Source: Craspedostauros australis (lineage: Eukaryota; Bacillariophyta; Bacillariophyceae; Mastogloiales; Achnanthaceae). Taken from it: a stretch of DNA of 64,000 nt. Below are positions 19,094-27,591 of the stretch, piece by piece. Under the pieces are notes generated by a model. That model was not told the DNA's origin and did no database searches. It saw only the letters and a program-made list of their open reading frames with translations. How positions within the stretch are numbered: the first letter of the stretch is position 1; each line of letters begins with the position of its first letter. The translations under genes were made by a program, and so were the position numbers. The DNA lies in NCBI GenBank assembly GCA_026770025.1, contig JAMXDE010000049.1, positions 310,001 through 374,000 of the forward strand, written 5' to 3'.

Positions 19094-20155
19094 TGAGTAG
19101 TCTTATTTCTGTTGCTGTTTCTGCTGTGGATGGAATGAACTTGCGGAATACTATACCCCGACTTTTGTCTCTGGATGTGGAGAGGATGGCAAGGATGGCC
19201 CAAGATGGATTGTTCCGAAGTGCAAACGATGACAATGAAGTTGATGCTGATGCTGATGTTGATGTTCGTGATGATGTGTGGCGTGATGCCAACAAGAAAA
19301 CTCCAGCATGCAAACAAACACGCTCACGATCTTTGCCTCGTCTTCCAAATGGAAGTTCGACTTGATGCGGTTGGAGGAAGGACGAGAATCACAACAGATG
19401 GTCACCCTAGTCGTTTTGACTAGATGGAGTGAAGCTTCTTTCTTTCAACATCAAGTGTCACAGTCGAACGCACAACGTTGATCACCAAGTATTCGCGACA
19501 CGCTGTCATGCACTTATGACGTGTCATGATGTCGAAAATATCATCGAAAATTTGGTTCTGCACACTTTCTTCCGTTTCTCTTCGCAGATTTCGTTCACTG
19601 CCGAGCGGGCGAACATTCAACGGCAACAACACTACCACCCGCAACGCGAACATTCCGAGAAAGCCTTCGGCACGCGCCACGGCAAAAAACAGGCGCTGTG
19701 CCCCCGTGCCACAGTTTACGCTCGCACGAAAAGGGAAGGCTCAGTCTTCCCATCACCACAACACAGCACAACACAAAACATGAGCAAGAGTGGGAAGAAT
19801 GACCAGGAACAGGAGCAGCATCACCAGCACAATCACAGTCACAAGTTGGAGCCCCACACAGCAAAGAGTGATCGATAGGAATAGAGACCAGAGAGTAGAG
19901 CAGAGCGTCCGCCCATCGATCATCATTGTACCACACCCATCATAATATAATACGTACTCCACCTCACTTCACTTCGTTCCAACTCAATCCACTCCGCCAA
20001 CGCAGACCATACGGATTGATCATCGAAGAGTCGCAGGCTTGCCCACCTCACAAGTCACACAGCTCCAACAACAACAACAAGGAGCAGCAGCAGCAGCAGC
20101 AGCAGCAACAACACCAACATCAAGGAGCAGGCGGGGAAGCTGAACACCTGTCAGC
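19094..20155. other. Divergent intergenic region, promoter side of flavoprotein copy 1
   Basis: Open frames here have no domain-like composition. A CA-rich leader with a CAG repeat (about 20085-20106) precedes the ATG at 20156 and looks like 5' UTR. An ATAATATAATA tract lies near 19940-19950. Confidence 0.45.
20085..20106. repeat. CAG trinucleotide repeat in probable 5' UTR
   Basis: About seven CAG units lie 50 bases before the start of flavoprotein copy 1, within an AAC/CAG-rich leader. Confidence 0.85.
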
Positions 20156-22741
20156 ATGATTCCGAGATGGAGCAACTACAGCAACAGCCAAGTGCGCGTT
20201 CCAAGTGGTGTCAACAGCGACATCTCTTCCTCCAAGGACTCGCAGGACAACTCATGCAGTCCTGGCAACAAGCGAGTCAGCAACATCTGCCGATGGTGGT
20301 TGGTGTGCTGCCTCTTCCAGTGCTGCGCTGTTGTCTTGTACTTTCAAAAGATCTCGGATTGGACGTTGGAGGCGCAGCTGAAACTGGACGCGCACAACCA
20401 GCCTTCGCGGCAGCAACAGTCAGGTATCCATGCAGATTTCCACATCATCACGATGGGTCGTGATGGCGGTAGTACTGAACGCCCTGATACGGAACAGAAT
20501 TCCACCAGTTCACATCATGTCAGCAGCGGACAGAGCGTACCGTCGCATCATCTGCGGTTGGCCTCAGTTCCGTCCTCTGAACCGCAGCAGGATCATCAAC
20601 AGTCGACGCCAACAAGCTCTCCAAGCAGCGAAGACGAATTCAACTTGATCATTGATACGTTTCGAAAGGTGATGAAGGGAAGGGTATACTTTCAGACGCA
20701 GTCCTGGAATCTACTTGCGGGATCGCATCAAGACACCCGAACGAACGTAACCAACCGTTCAGCGTATGCAGATGACGATCGTGATCATCATCATCATCAT
20801 CATCATCACTTGCAGATACGTGATCTTCTATCTCAATCGCCTCATCTCCAGCAGCAACGGCAAACGGCATGGTCCAATTTCGAATCCTTACAACAACAGA
20901 AGCAACAGCGACAGCAACAGCGACAGCAACAGCAACAACAATACTCAATACCAGATGCACCATCAGGCGATCAGAATGATCTCATCATTTGGGACAACGA
21001 AGCCGATGTCAGCTCGTACTTCGACCATCTCATCAACAACTGCGGCACCGCCTTTGATGCCACCACGGACCAACACTTCCAACAGCGATGCTGGGACTCC
21101 CTGCTGCATCTTGTCGACGCCCCGCGATGCACAACGCAGCTTGATTCCACCTTCACATGCGACGGGAATGCCACGGCCTCCATCGACATCAATGCCACGG
21201 GCACGGTGAAACCAGCACAGATCCCATCCCTGCGACGCATCGACCCGCAACAGCTCATTCGAGATCATTTCCTGTCCGCAGACAATTCCATCAACATCGT
21301 CATCATCGGTGCTGGTCCGGTCGGTCTGTTCCTTGCCAATATCCTCTCGCGCGTCAAAGGATTCAAGCGTCCATTGCGTGTCCTCGTCTTCGAAAAGCGG
21401 ACGACGCAACCGGGTCGCAAGAAGGCCTACGAGCGGGATTGGTTGACAGAACTACCCTCGGTCTCCTTCGAGCAGACGGATCCCAGAATCGTGGAGTTCC
21501 TCTCAGTCGTTCACACCGAATCCTGCGACGAATACACGGCTCGCATGATGGCGAAGCGAAAAGCCGCCAAACTCGCCAATAGCACCATCGTGTTCGATGA
21601 GAAGGAGCTGGATGTCAGCCAGGTGTCGGAGACCTACGACTGCAAAACGATCGTTCCCAAATGCATCGACTCCATCACGCATCTGCACACGACCCTTCCG
21701 ATCAAGGTCCACGAGACCTTCCTCCTCATCTCCAACCGAGAACTTGGCGTTAAGTTCATCTACGAGGATGTCGCATCGTACAAGGACATGCTGGCGTCCA
21801 TGCCCAACATGATGGTCTTTGACGCGTCCGGGCATCGCATGGATCAGCTGCACAGGGGCGATATCGAGGGTGCGCGTGTCACCATCTCCAAATGGACCGA
21901 CGAGACCGCGCACGGCCGGGATGACCTGTTGCGGGAGCCGGACTTCGACAGGGTCGGTCTTAGAACCTACAAGATGCTCAGCCGGATGGACATGAATACG
22001 CGTGTTGCGCAGCATGAATCCGACCAGGGCACCATCCTCTACCCAGTCACGAAAGACACCCACGAACCTTTCGTTGTGCGCATGCTCAAGATCAACGACT
22101 CGCGGTACACGCAGGGTTGCCAGAGCCTCTTCATCGATCTGGTCACGGCAATGAAGGACGTCATGCTAGCGCAGACCGCATTCTGCAGCTACTGCGCGAA
22201 GAGCATACGCCCAGCACAATGTGACAACGTGTGCCGATTGAGCTTTGGTTGGGACGTCATCGAGAAGTACAGGCAGGACATCGGCCTCAGCATGACGAAG
22301 AGGCCGCCGGGATTCGCCACCATGGTCTCCATCCTCACACTCACCGCTCGCCAGCACGATGCCTTGATGTACCTCACCAAAGGCGGCGCCACCGCGATGC
22401 CGCTGGGCACATGGCCATTGACTGCGATGATGTTCGACTCCGTCATGCGCGAGAACAACCTCATCCACGCTTTGAAGCTTTACTGGCGTTACGCCGGATC
22501 CATGTACCCGCTGGCGTCCATGTTGTCGCACGTCCCCTACATTTACGCCGACCCGCTGATCCCCACCACGGCCATCACGAACGCGCGCATCGGCGATGCC
22601 CCCTTGTTGCGGGTCGGCGATTCCATGTGGACCGGCAATCCCAACTGGTCCAACGGATTGACGATGCACGTGGCGACGTTGCACAAGTTCTCCAAGCTTC
22701 TCAACGATATCGACACCAACGACGACGATGATGGAATATAG
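20156..22741 (+). CDS. Membrane-anchored FAD-dependent oxidoreductase-like protein, copy 1
   Basis: 861 residues, ATG at 20156. There is a cytosolic N terminus of about 40 residues and one TM helix near 41-64 (ICRWWLVCCLFQCCAVVLYF), which fits type II topology. A Gln/His-rich spacer follows, with an eight-His run. A conserved N-terminal domain contains YFQTQSWNLLAGS, IIWDNEADVSSYFDHLI and APRCTTQLDSTFTCDG. The Rossmann FAD site NIVIIGAGPVGLFLANIL lies near 380, followed by VLVFEKRTTQPGRKKAY. The loop between two conserved cysteines is short (about 45). Then come GVKFIYEDVASYKDML, VFDASGHRMD (DG-like), and a four-Cys module near 675-690 (C-x2-C-x8-C-x3-C). The C-terminal G-D FAD motif is LLRVGDSMWTGNPNW (near 818). 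These are known marks of GR2/PHBH-type flavoproteins. Inference: a lumenal (Golgi or ER) monooxygenase or oxidase of a family I cannot name. Paralogues start at 23784, 27592 and 48702. Confidence 0.8.
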   Translation: MIPRWSNYSNSQVRVPSGVNSDISSSKDSQDNSCSPGNKRVSNICRWWLVCCLFQCCAVVLYFQKISDWTLEAQLKLDAHNQPSRQQQSGIHADFHIITMGRDGGSTERPDTEQNSTSSHHVSSGQSVPSHHLRLASVPSSEPQQDHQQSTPTSSPSSEDEFNLIIDTFRKVMKGRVYFQTQSWNLLAGSHQDTRTNVTNRSAYADDDRDHHHHHHHHLQIRDLLSQSPHLQQQRQTAWSNFESLQQQKQQRQQQRQQQQQQYSIPDAPSGDQNDLIIWDNEADVSSYFDHLINNCGTAFDATTDQHFQQRCWDSLLHLVDAPRCTTQLDSTFTCDGNATASIDINATGTVKPAQIPSLRRIDPQQLIRDHFLSADNSINIVIIGAGPVGLFLANILSRVKGFKRPLRVLVFEKRTTQPGRKKAYERDWLTELPSVSFEQTDPRIVEFLSVVHTESCDEYTARMMAKRKAAKLANSTIVFDEKELDVSQVSETYDCKTIVPKCIDSITHLHTTLPIKVHETFLLISNRELGVKFIYEDVASYKDMLASMPNMMVFDASGHRMDQLHRGDIEGARVTISKWTDETAHGRDDLLREPDFDRVGLRTYKMLSRMDMNTRVAQHESDQGTILYPVTKDTHEPFVVRMLKINDSRYTQGCQSLFIDLVTAMKDVMLAQTAFCSYCAKSIRPAQCDNVCRLSFGWDVIEKYRQDIGLSMTKRPPGFATMVSILTLTARQHDALMYLTKGGATAMPLGTWPLTAMMFDSVMRENNLIHALKLYWRYAGSMYPLASMLSHVPYIYADPLIPTTAITNARIGDAPLLRVGDSMWTGNPNWSNGLTMHVATLHKFSKLLNDIDTNDDDDGI

Positions 22742-23783
22742 CCGTGGCGGCGGTGCACTCGCATGGTACGAGCTACTCGTGGTGCCTTATAACGCAAACA
22801 ATACACATATAACAAACGATAGACTAATCCTTCACACTCCTGTGGCACCTGGATGTGCGCGCGTGGTCGAGAGCACCAGAATATGATATGATACTACCGT
22901 GCAGTTGGCATGTGAGATTCATGCTCTACCTTTGTTTTAAGTCTGAGACTCGTCTGACTACCGCTCGGGGAAAAGCGCACTTCGGTGTTTTGCAACGAAA
23001 TCCACAGGCATGATTGGGTGCAAACCGGGATATGTATGAAACCGTTGAAACGGCGTTACACGATAGACGCTGTTATCAATCATGGACGACACAGTAATGC
23101 AGCCAATACACTGACGCATACGACATCGATAAGACTCATAATCTGCATCTTTACTCTTTTTCACTCTAAATCGGTTTCACGTGTGTCGTAACTTGGGTGA
23201 ACTGATGTGGCACAAGGAAGTCTTCAAGTGAGACAAAGGTGACCCGGAGTCACTCCAAAGTAACAGGTGTCAATCCACTTTTCGGCTAGACCACAGAACG
23301 AAGCAAGAGACATGATTGATTTCGACAGTGACCGCCAAGATGAATGGATCATGCTGAGGCTGAAGGATGTCCATGTGCACATACGAGCTACCACACATGT
23401 GCTCTTCAGGAACGTGGTCCTTGCGTTTCACCCACATAGCTTGTCGCAACGTCGTTTGGTTGCTCCATTCCATCTCTCGGATCCCCTTTGTTGTCCGTGT
23501 GGGAAGAGTTTGATGACGGGTTCGGGATCGTTTCTGTCAACCGTCGATTCTTGTCGGAGTTTCGCACAAGTGGGCCCTTCTCCTTCCCACAGAAATGGAA
23601 CCCAAGTCAGGTGTCGAAGGGCGCAAAAACAGATCACTCTCAGAGAGGATCCATCAAGAACCAGACTGGCGGCGATTCATCATCACAATTCAAATCAGCC
23701 CAGCGCAACTGCGCCCACTGTCGCAACTGCTCGGACGAATGCTCGCACAACTGTAACACGAAGCAGTGCGAGGCCATCGCTCG
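22742..23783. other. Spacer between flavoprotein copies 1 and 2
   Basis: About 1 kb without a supported gene. GGTACGAG occurs at 22765-22772. Open frames continuing into copy 2 lack domain signal and begin at non-ATG codons. Confidence 0.45.
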
Positions 23784-26696
23784 ATGAGCACCAACATGCA
23801 ATCTCATTCCACCATGATGGACAGGAGCCTGCGGTCGCACAATCACAAGAAGAGAAGGCAGACAGTTCTGCTTTGGTGGCTGTTCTGCTTGATCTTTCAA
23901 TTCTCCATCCTGTTGATCCAATTCCGAAACGCCTCACGATGGCAATCAAGGCCGGAGACCGCATCGAATCGCCCGGATCATACACGTCGTGACGATCGCA
24001 GCGAACGACACAGCCGAGAGGATGGCGGCCAAGGCGCAATCCAAGTTGATGAAATCACCAATGACAGCCGTGACCATGGTGGCGACGACATTGAAGAAGT
24101 GGACGGACATGATGATAACGATGGCCGCGATGATGGCGATAGCGAAGAGGATAAAGATGAAGAAAAGGATTCAGAACAATCCATTCGGATACAGTCCAAT
24201 GACGATCGTGTCCCCAAGCATCGCTTGGAAATGCCGTCGGGAAGTGGCGAAAAGAAGGAACGGCAGAAGCAGCGATCGCATCACATGCGAAAAGGCCAAC
24301 ACACAGCACAGGACGAATTGAGCATGATCACCGATACATTCCGAAAAGCGCTCAATGCGAAGCTCTACTACCAAACTCAGACCTGGAACATGCTGGCAGG
24401 ATCGGAGCTTGATACGCGAGCACATATCCCAAGTCGATCTGCATTTGCCAGCGATGACGACGGCAACGACTCGCAAATCCGCGATCTCCTTCGTCTGTCT
24501 CCGCGGCTGAAATGGCAGAGACAAACTGCATGGTCAAATTTCGATGCAGTAACACGGCAGCAGCGGCAGACGCAACAAAAGCAGGTATCAGCTGGACAAA
24601 CACCAAAACACGACAGTGATCGCATGATCTGGGACAACGAAGGCGATATCAGCTCATACTTCAACCATCTCTTGTATCATTGCGGGCGGTCCTTCAACGC
24701 ATTCAAGGACCCGACCTTCCAACAACGGTGTTGGGATTCGCTCATCCATCTCGTCGATGCTCCACGATGCACGACGCAACTGGATTCCACCTTCACATGT
24801 GATGGCGACGCCATCGACTCCATCCAGCTGAATGTGACAGGCACCGTCAAGCAATCTCGCATTCCAGCATTGCGACGCATCCAGCCTCAGAAGCTGATAC
24901 GAGGTCATTTCCTGTCGACGGAGAACTCGATCAATGTGGTCATCATCGGTGCCGGACCTGTTGGTCTGTTCCTCGCCAACGTCCTGGCCCAAGTCAATAC
25001 ATTGAAGACACCAGTGCGCGTCCTCGTCTTCGAAAAGCGCACAAGCCAGACGGGCCGCAAGAAGCCGTACGAGCGGAATTGGTTGACGGAGATTCCTGCA
25101 AGTTACTTTGGGCAGAGCGACCCACGAATTGTGAAGTTCCTCAGAGTAGTGCACGAAGATATATGCGATCCTGGTGGAAACAGGGGCGGTGGCAATGCAG
25201 CAGCCAAAACTGTGAGCAACGAAAAGGAAAAAGAAGAGAAAGACAGCGATGAAGAGGAGGAAGCAACGGAGGAAGCATCCGAGGAGGAGGAAGACAAGAA
25301 AGAACAGAAAGATAGCGATGAAGAGGAGGAAGAAACTGAGGAAGAGAAAGATGATGAGAAGGAAGAGAAAGAGAAAGACAAAAGGAAAGGCAAAGTCATC
25401 GATGATGCAGCAGAAGAAGCATCAGAGGAGGAAGAGGAGGAGGAGGAGAGTGCAGAGACTCACCCAGAGAAACGTCGTAGACTCAGTGTTGTCGATGCAG
25501 ACGACAGCGAAGAAGAAGTGAATATGTACGGATTCACTGCAGCGCAAATGGCCTTGAGGTGCCAAATGAAAGCATGGGAAAGCCACACATCCCTTCCCAT
25601 CAAGTTCTACGAAACTCTCCTCTTGCTTTCGAATCGTGATTTGGGCGTCAAGTTCATCTACGAGGATGTGACATCATACAAAGACATGCTGGCTGCGATT
25701 CCCAACATGATCGTCTTTGATGCATCGGGACATCGGATGGACCCCCTTCAAAAGGGCTTCCCAAACGATGAAGGCGCCCATTCAGACAAGGATTCGAAAG
25801 GTCTGCGCCGGCAGAAGCACCACAAGGGCACCATCACGGTCTCGAATTGGACAAGGAGCGAAGGCAACGGGTACGAGGAGGCACTGCGGACTCCACTGTT
25901 GAACAAGCTGAGCATTGAGGCCTTCACGCTCATGCAGAATCTGGACATGCAGGCCAAAGTGGCCCGGCACGAATCGAAGCAGGGGACCATCCTTTACCCA
26001 GTCACCAGGGACACCCACGAGCCTTTCGTTCTCCGAATGCTGAAGATCAACGACTCCAGACAAACCAGGGCCGAGAAAGGCCTCTACTCTGGACTGAATG
26101 GATTCATGAGCGATGTGATGGTGTCCCAGCACCCGCTCTGCAAGTACTGCGGAGAGCACGTGAAGAAGGGTTGCTTGCAGATCTGCCGGTTGGGTTGGCC
26201 ATGGGATACGATAGGAAAGTACCGCATCGACATCGGCCAGACCATGGCGAAGCACCCTCCGGGATTTTCCACCATGGTCTCGATCCTGACGCTGACCGCC
26301 CGCCAGCATGACTCATTGATGTACCTGACGAAGGGCGGAAGCACGTCCATGCCGCTGACTGCGCTGCCGTTGGACTCGATGAAGTTCGACCCGATCATGA
26401 GGGAGAACAACCTCGTCCATTTGCTACGGTACTACGCTCGATTCTCAACCTCTGACTACCCTGTCCTGTCCGTGTTCTCGTACGTACCGTACATCTACAC
26501 AGACCCGCTGGTACCGATCACCGCCACGACGGATGCGCGCATCGGCAAGGCCCCTTTGCTGCGAGTGGGCGATTCCATGTGGACCGGCAATCCCAACTGG
26601 GCCAATGGGTTGACCATGCACATTGGGGCATTGCACAAGTTCTCGAAGCTCCTCAATGCCGTCGAGGCCGGAAACGACGACGATGATCGTGTCTGA
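23784..26696 (+). CDS. Membrane-anchored FAD-dependent oxidoreductase-like protein, copy 2
   Basis: 970 residues from the ATG at 23784; the same frame is open a little upstream from a GTG at 23766. The short basic N terminus (HNHKKRRQ) is followed by a TM helix near 27-47 (TVLLWWLFCLIFQFSILLIQ). An acidic spacer follows, then the family domain (KLYYQTQTWNMLAGS, APRCTTQLDSTFTCDG). The FAD site NVVIIGAGPVGLFLANVL lies near 386. The variable loop (about residues 463-585) is a Glu/Lys/Asp-rich low-complexity tract of over 100 residues, placed exactly where copy 1 has a short loop. After it the conserved part resumes (SLPIKFYETLLLLSNRDLG, VFDASGHRMDPL, four-Cys module, LLRVGDSMWTGNPNWANGL near 926). 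It lies in tandem with copies 1 and 3, about 1 kb apart, each with its own flanks rather than in an operon. Confidence 0.8.
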   Translation: MSTNMQSHSTMMDRSLRSHNHKKRRQTVLLWWLFCLIFQFSILLIQFRNASRWQSRPETASNRPDHTRRDDRSERHSREDGGQGAIQVDEITNDSRDHGGDDIEEVDGHDDNDGRDDGDSEEDKDEEKDSEQSIRIQSNDDRVPKHRLEMPSGSGEKKERQKQRSHHMRKGQHTAQDELSMITDTFRKALNAKLYYQTQTWNMLAGSELDTRAHIPSRSAFASDDDGNDSQIRDLLRLSPRLKWQRQTAWSNFDAVTRQQRQTQQKQVSAGQTPKHDSDRMIWDNEGDISSYFNHLLYHCGRSFNAFKDPTFQQRCWDSLIHLVDAPRCTTQLDSTFTCDGDAIDSIQLNVTGTVKQSRIPALRRIQPQKLIRGHFLSTENSINVVIIGAGPVGLFLANVLAQVNTLKTPVRVLVFEKRTSQTGRKKPYERNWLTEIPASYFGQSDPRIVKFLRVVHEDICDPGGNRGGGNAAAKTVSNEKEKEEKDSDEEEEATEEASEEEEDKKEQKDSDEEEEETEEEKDDEKEEKEKDKRKGKVIDDAAEEASEEEEEEEESAETHPEKRRRLSVVDADDSEEEVNMYGFTAAQMALRCQMKAWESHTSLPIKFYETLLLLSNRDLGVKFIYEDVTSYKDMLAAIPNMIVFDASGHRMDPLQKGFPNDEGAHSDKDSKGLRRQKHHKGTITVSNWTRSEGNGYEEALRTPLLNKLSIEAFTLMQNLDMQAKVARHESKQGTILYPVTRDTHEPFVLRMLKINDSRQTRAEKGLYSGLNGFMSDVMVSQHPLCKYCGEHVKKGCLQICRLGWPWDTIGKYRIDIGQTMAKHPPGFSTMVSILTLTARQHDSLMYLTKGGSTSMPLTALPLDSMKFDPIMRENNLVHLLRYYARFSTSDYPVLSVFSYVPYIYTDPLVPITATTDARIGKAPLLRVGDSMWTGNPNWANGLTMHIGALHKFSKLLNAVEAGNDDDDRV
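25210..25455 (+). repeat. Acidic GAA/GAG-rich low-complexity coding tract
   Basis: Purine-only runs encode Glu/Lys/Asp with partial internal duplication (a DSDEEEEATEE-like unit occurs twice). It sits in the variable loop of flavoprotein copy 2. Confidence 0.8.
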
Positions 26697-27591
26697 TATG
26701 AGCTATACGCTACAGCAGTACGAGTAAGGCTAGGATCCAGTGTTAAATCCAGAGTTGCAGTAGGCAGATACCGGATGGACAAGTACGAGCCATGAGTGAC
26801 ATTGAGTATTGTTACTCTCCGTGAGATGAAAGCGCGTACGCATCAATATGCTCACACACCAATACCATAGTGCTGGGAATGATCGCAAGGTAATAAGCCT
26901 TCCATGCATCAAAGCAAACATCTCTCTGCACACACGCCTATGTGCTCTGCACCACTCGTACAATACGCACTATGGCATCATGAGTAGCAGCTCGTCGTAT
27001 GGCACGAAGGACTTCAGTATTATTCTATTAGAATAGGTTGGTATCCCAACACACACACAAGTAGTGGTGGAACATGAATCCACGAAGGGAATCGTGTCAA
27101 TTCCACAAAGCGACCACCGCCCCCTGCAAAAAAGTGAGCCGGTGTTGTTCCTTGTGGAACACACGAAAGAGAAGCCAGAAGAGGGAGAGAGAACGGATGG
27201 TGCGTGTCCCTCCACCTCCACACGTCCACACACGGAGAAACTTGAGTCGTCAGCGGCACGTGCCACGGCGACCAACAAATCTTCTCCACTTTACCGCGTT
27301 GTTCGCAGAAAAGGCTGCGACAAAAATGGAGGCGAAAGTTCGGTTCCTGCACAAACCCACAAACCGCAAAAAAGAGAAGGAACCAGCATTGGCCATCCTC
27401 TGGTTTCCATCACAATCAGGCATCTCTGCAGGTTCATGGTCCAACAGAGCAAAGTGACATCAACGCAAGAGATACCATACTGGTACGAATGCACACTCAT
27501 ATCATCACTTCCAGACATAATAGGAGCTCGTCCAAGCTCGATGCCCATGCCATCCCATCCCATCAAGGCGATCCACCCACCAGTGCGAGCG
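26697..27591. other. Spacer between flavoprotein copies 2 and 3
   Basis: GTACGAGTA lies at 26718-26726, 22 bases after the copy 2 stop. The copy 3 frame is open upstream to 27064 but only from a GTG, and the extra residues do not resemble the other copies, so I treat it as leader sequence. Confidence 0.45.

Noticed and set aside
23766..23783. Upstream start of flavoprotein copy 2
   Set aside because: The codon at 23766 is GTG; the first ATG in frame is at 23784, just before the TM helix as in the paralogues.
27064..27591. In-frame upstream extension of flavoprotein copy 3
   Set aside because: Starts at GTG, and the added residues resemble no other copy; more likely 5' leader.
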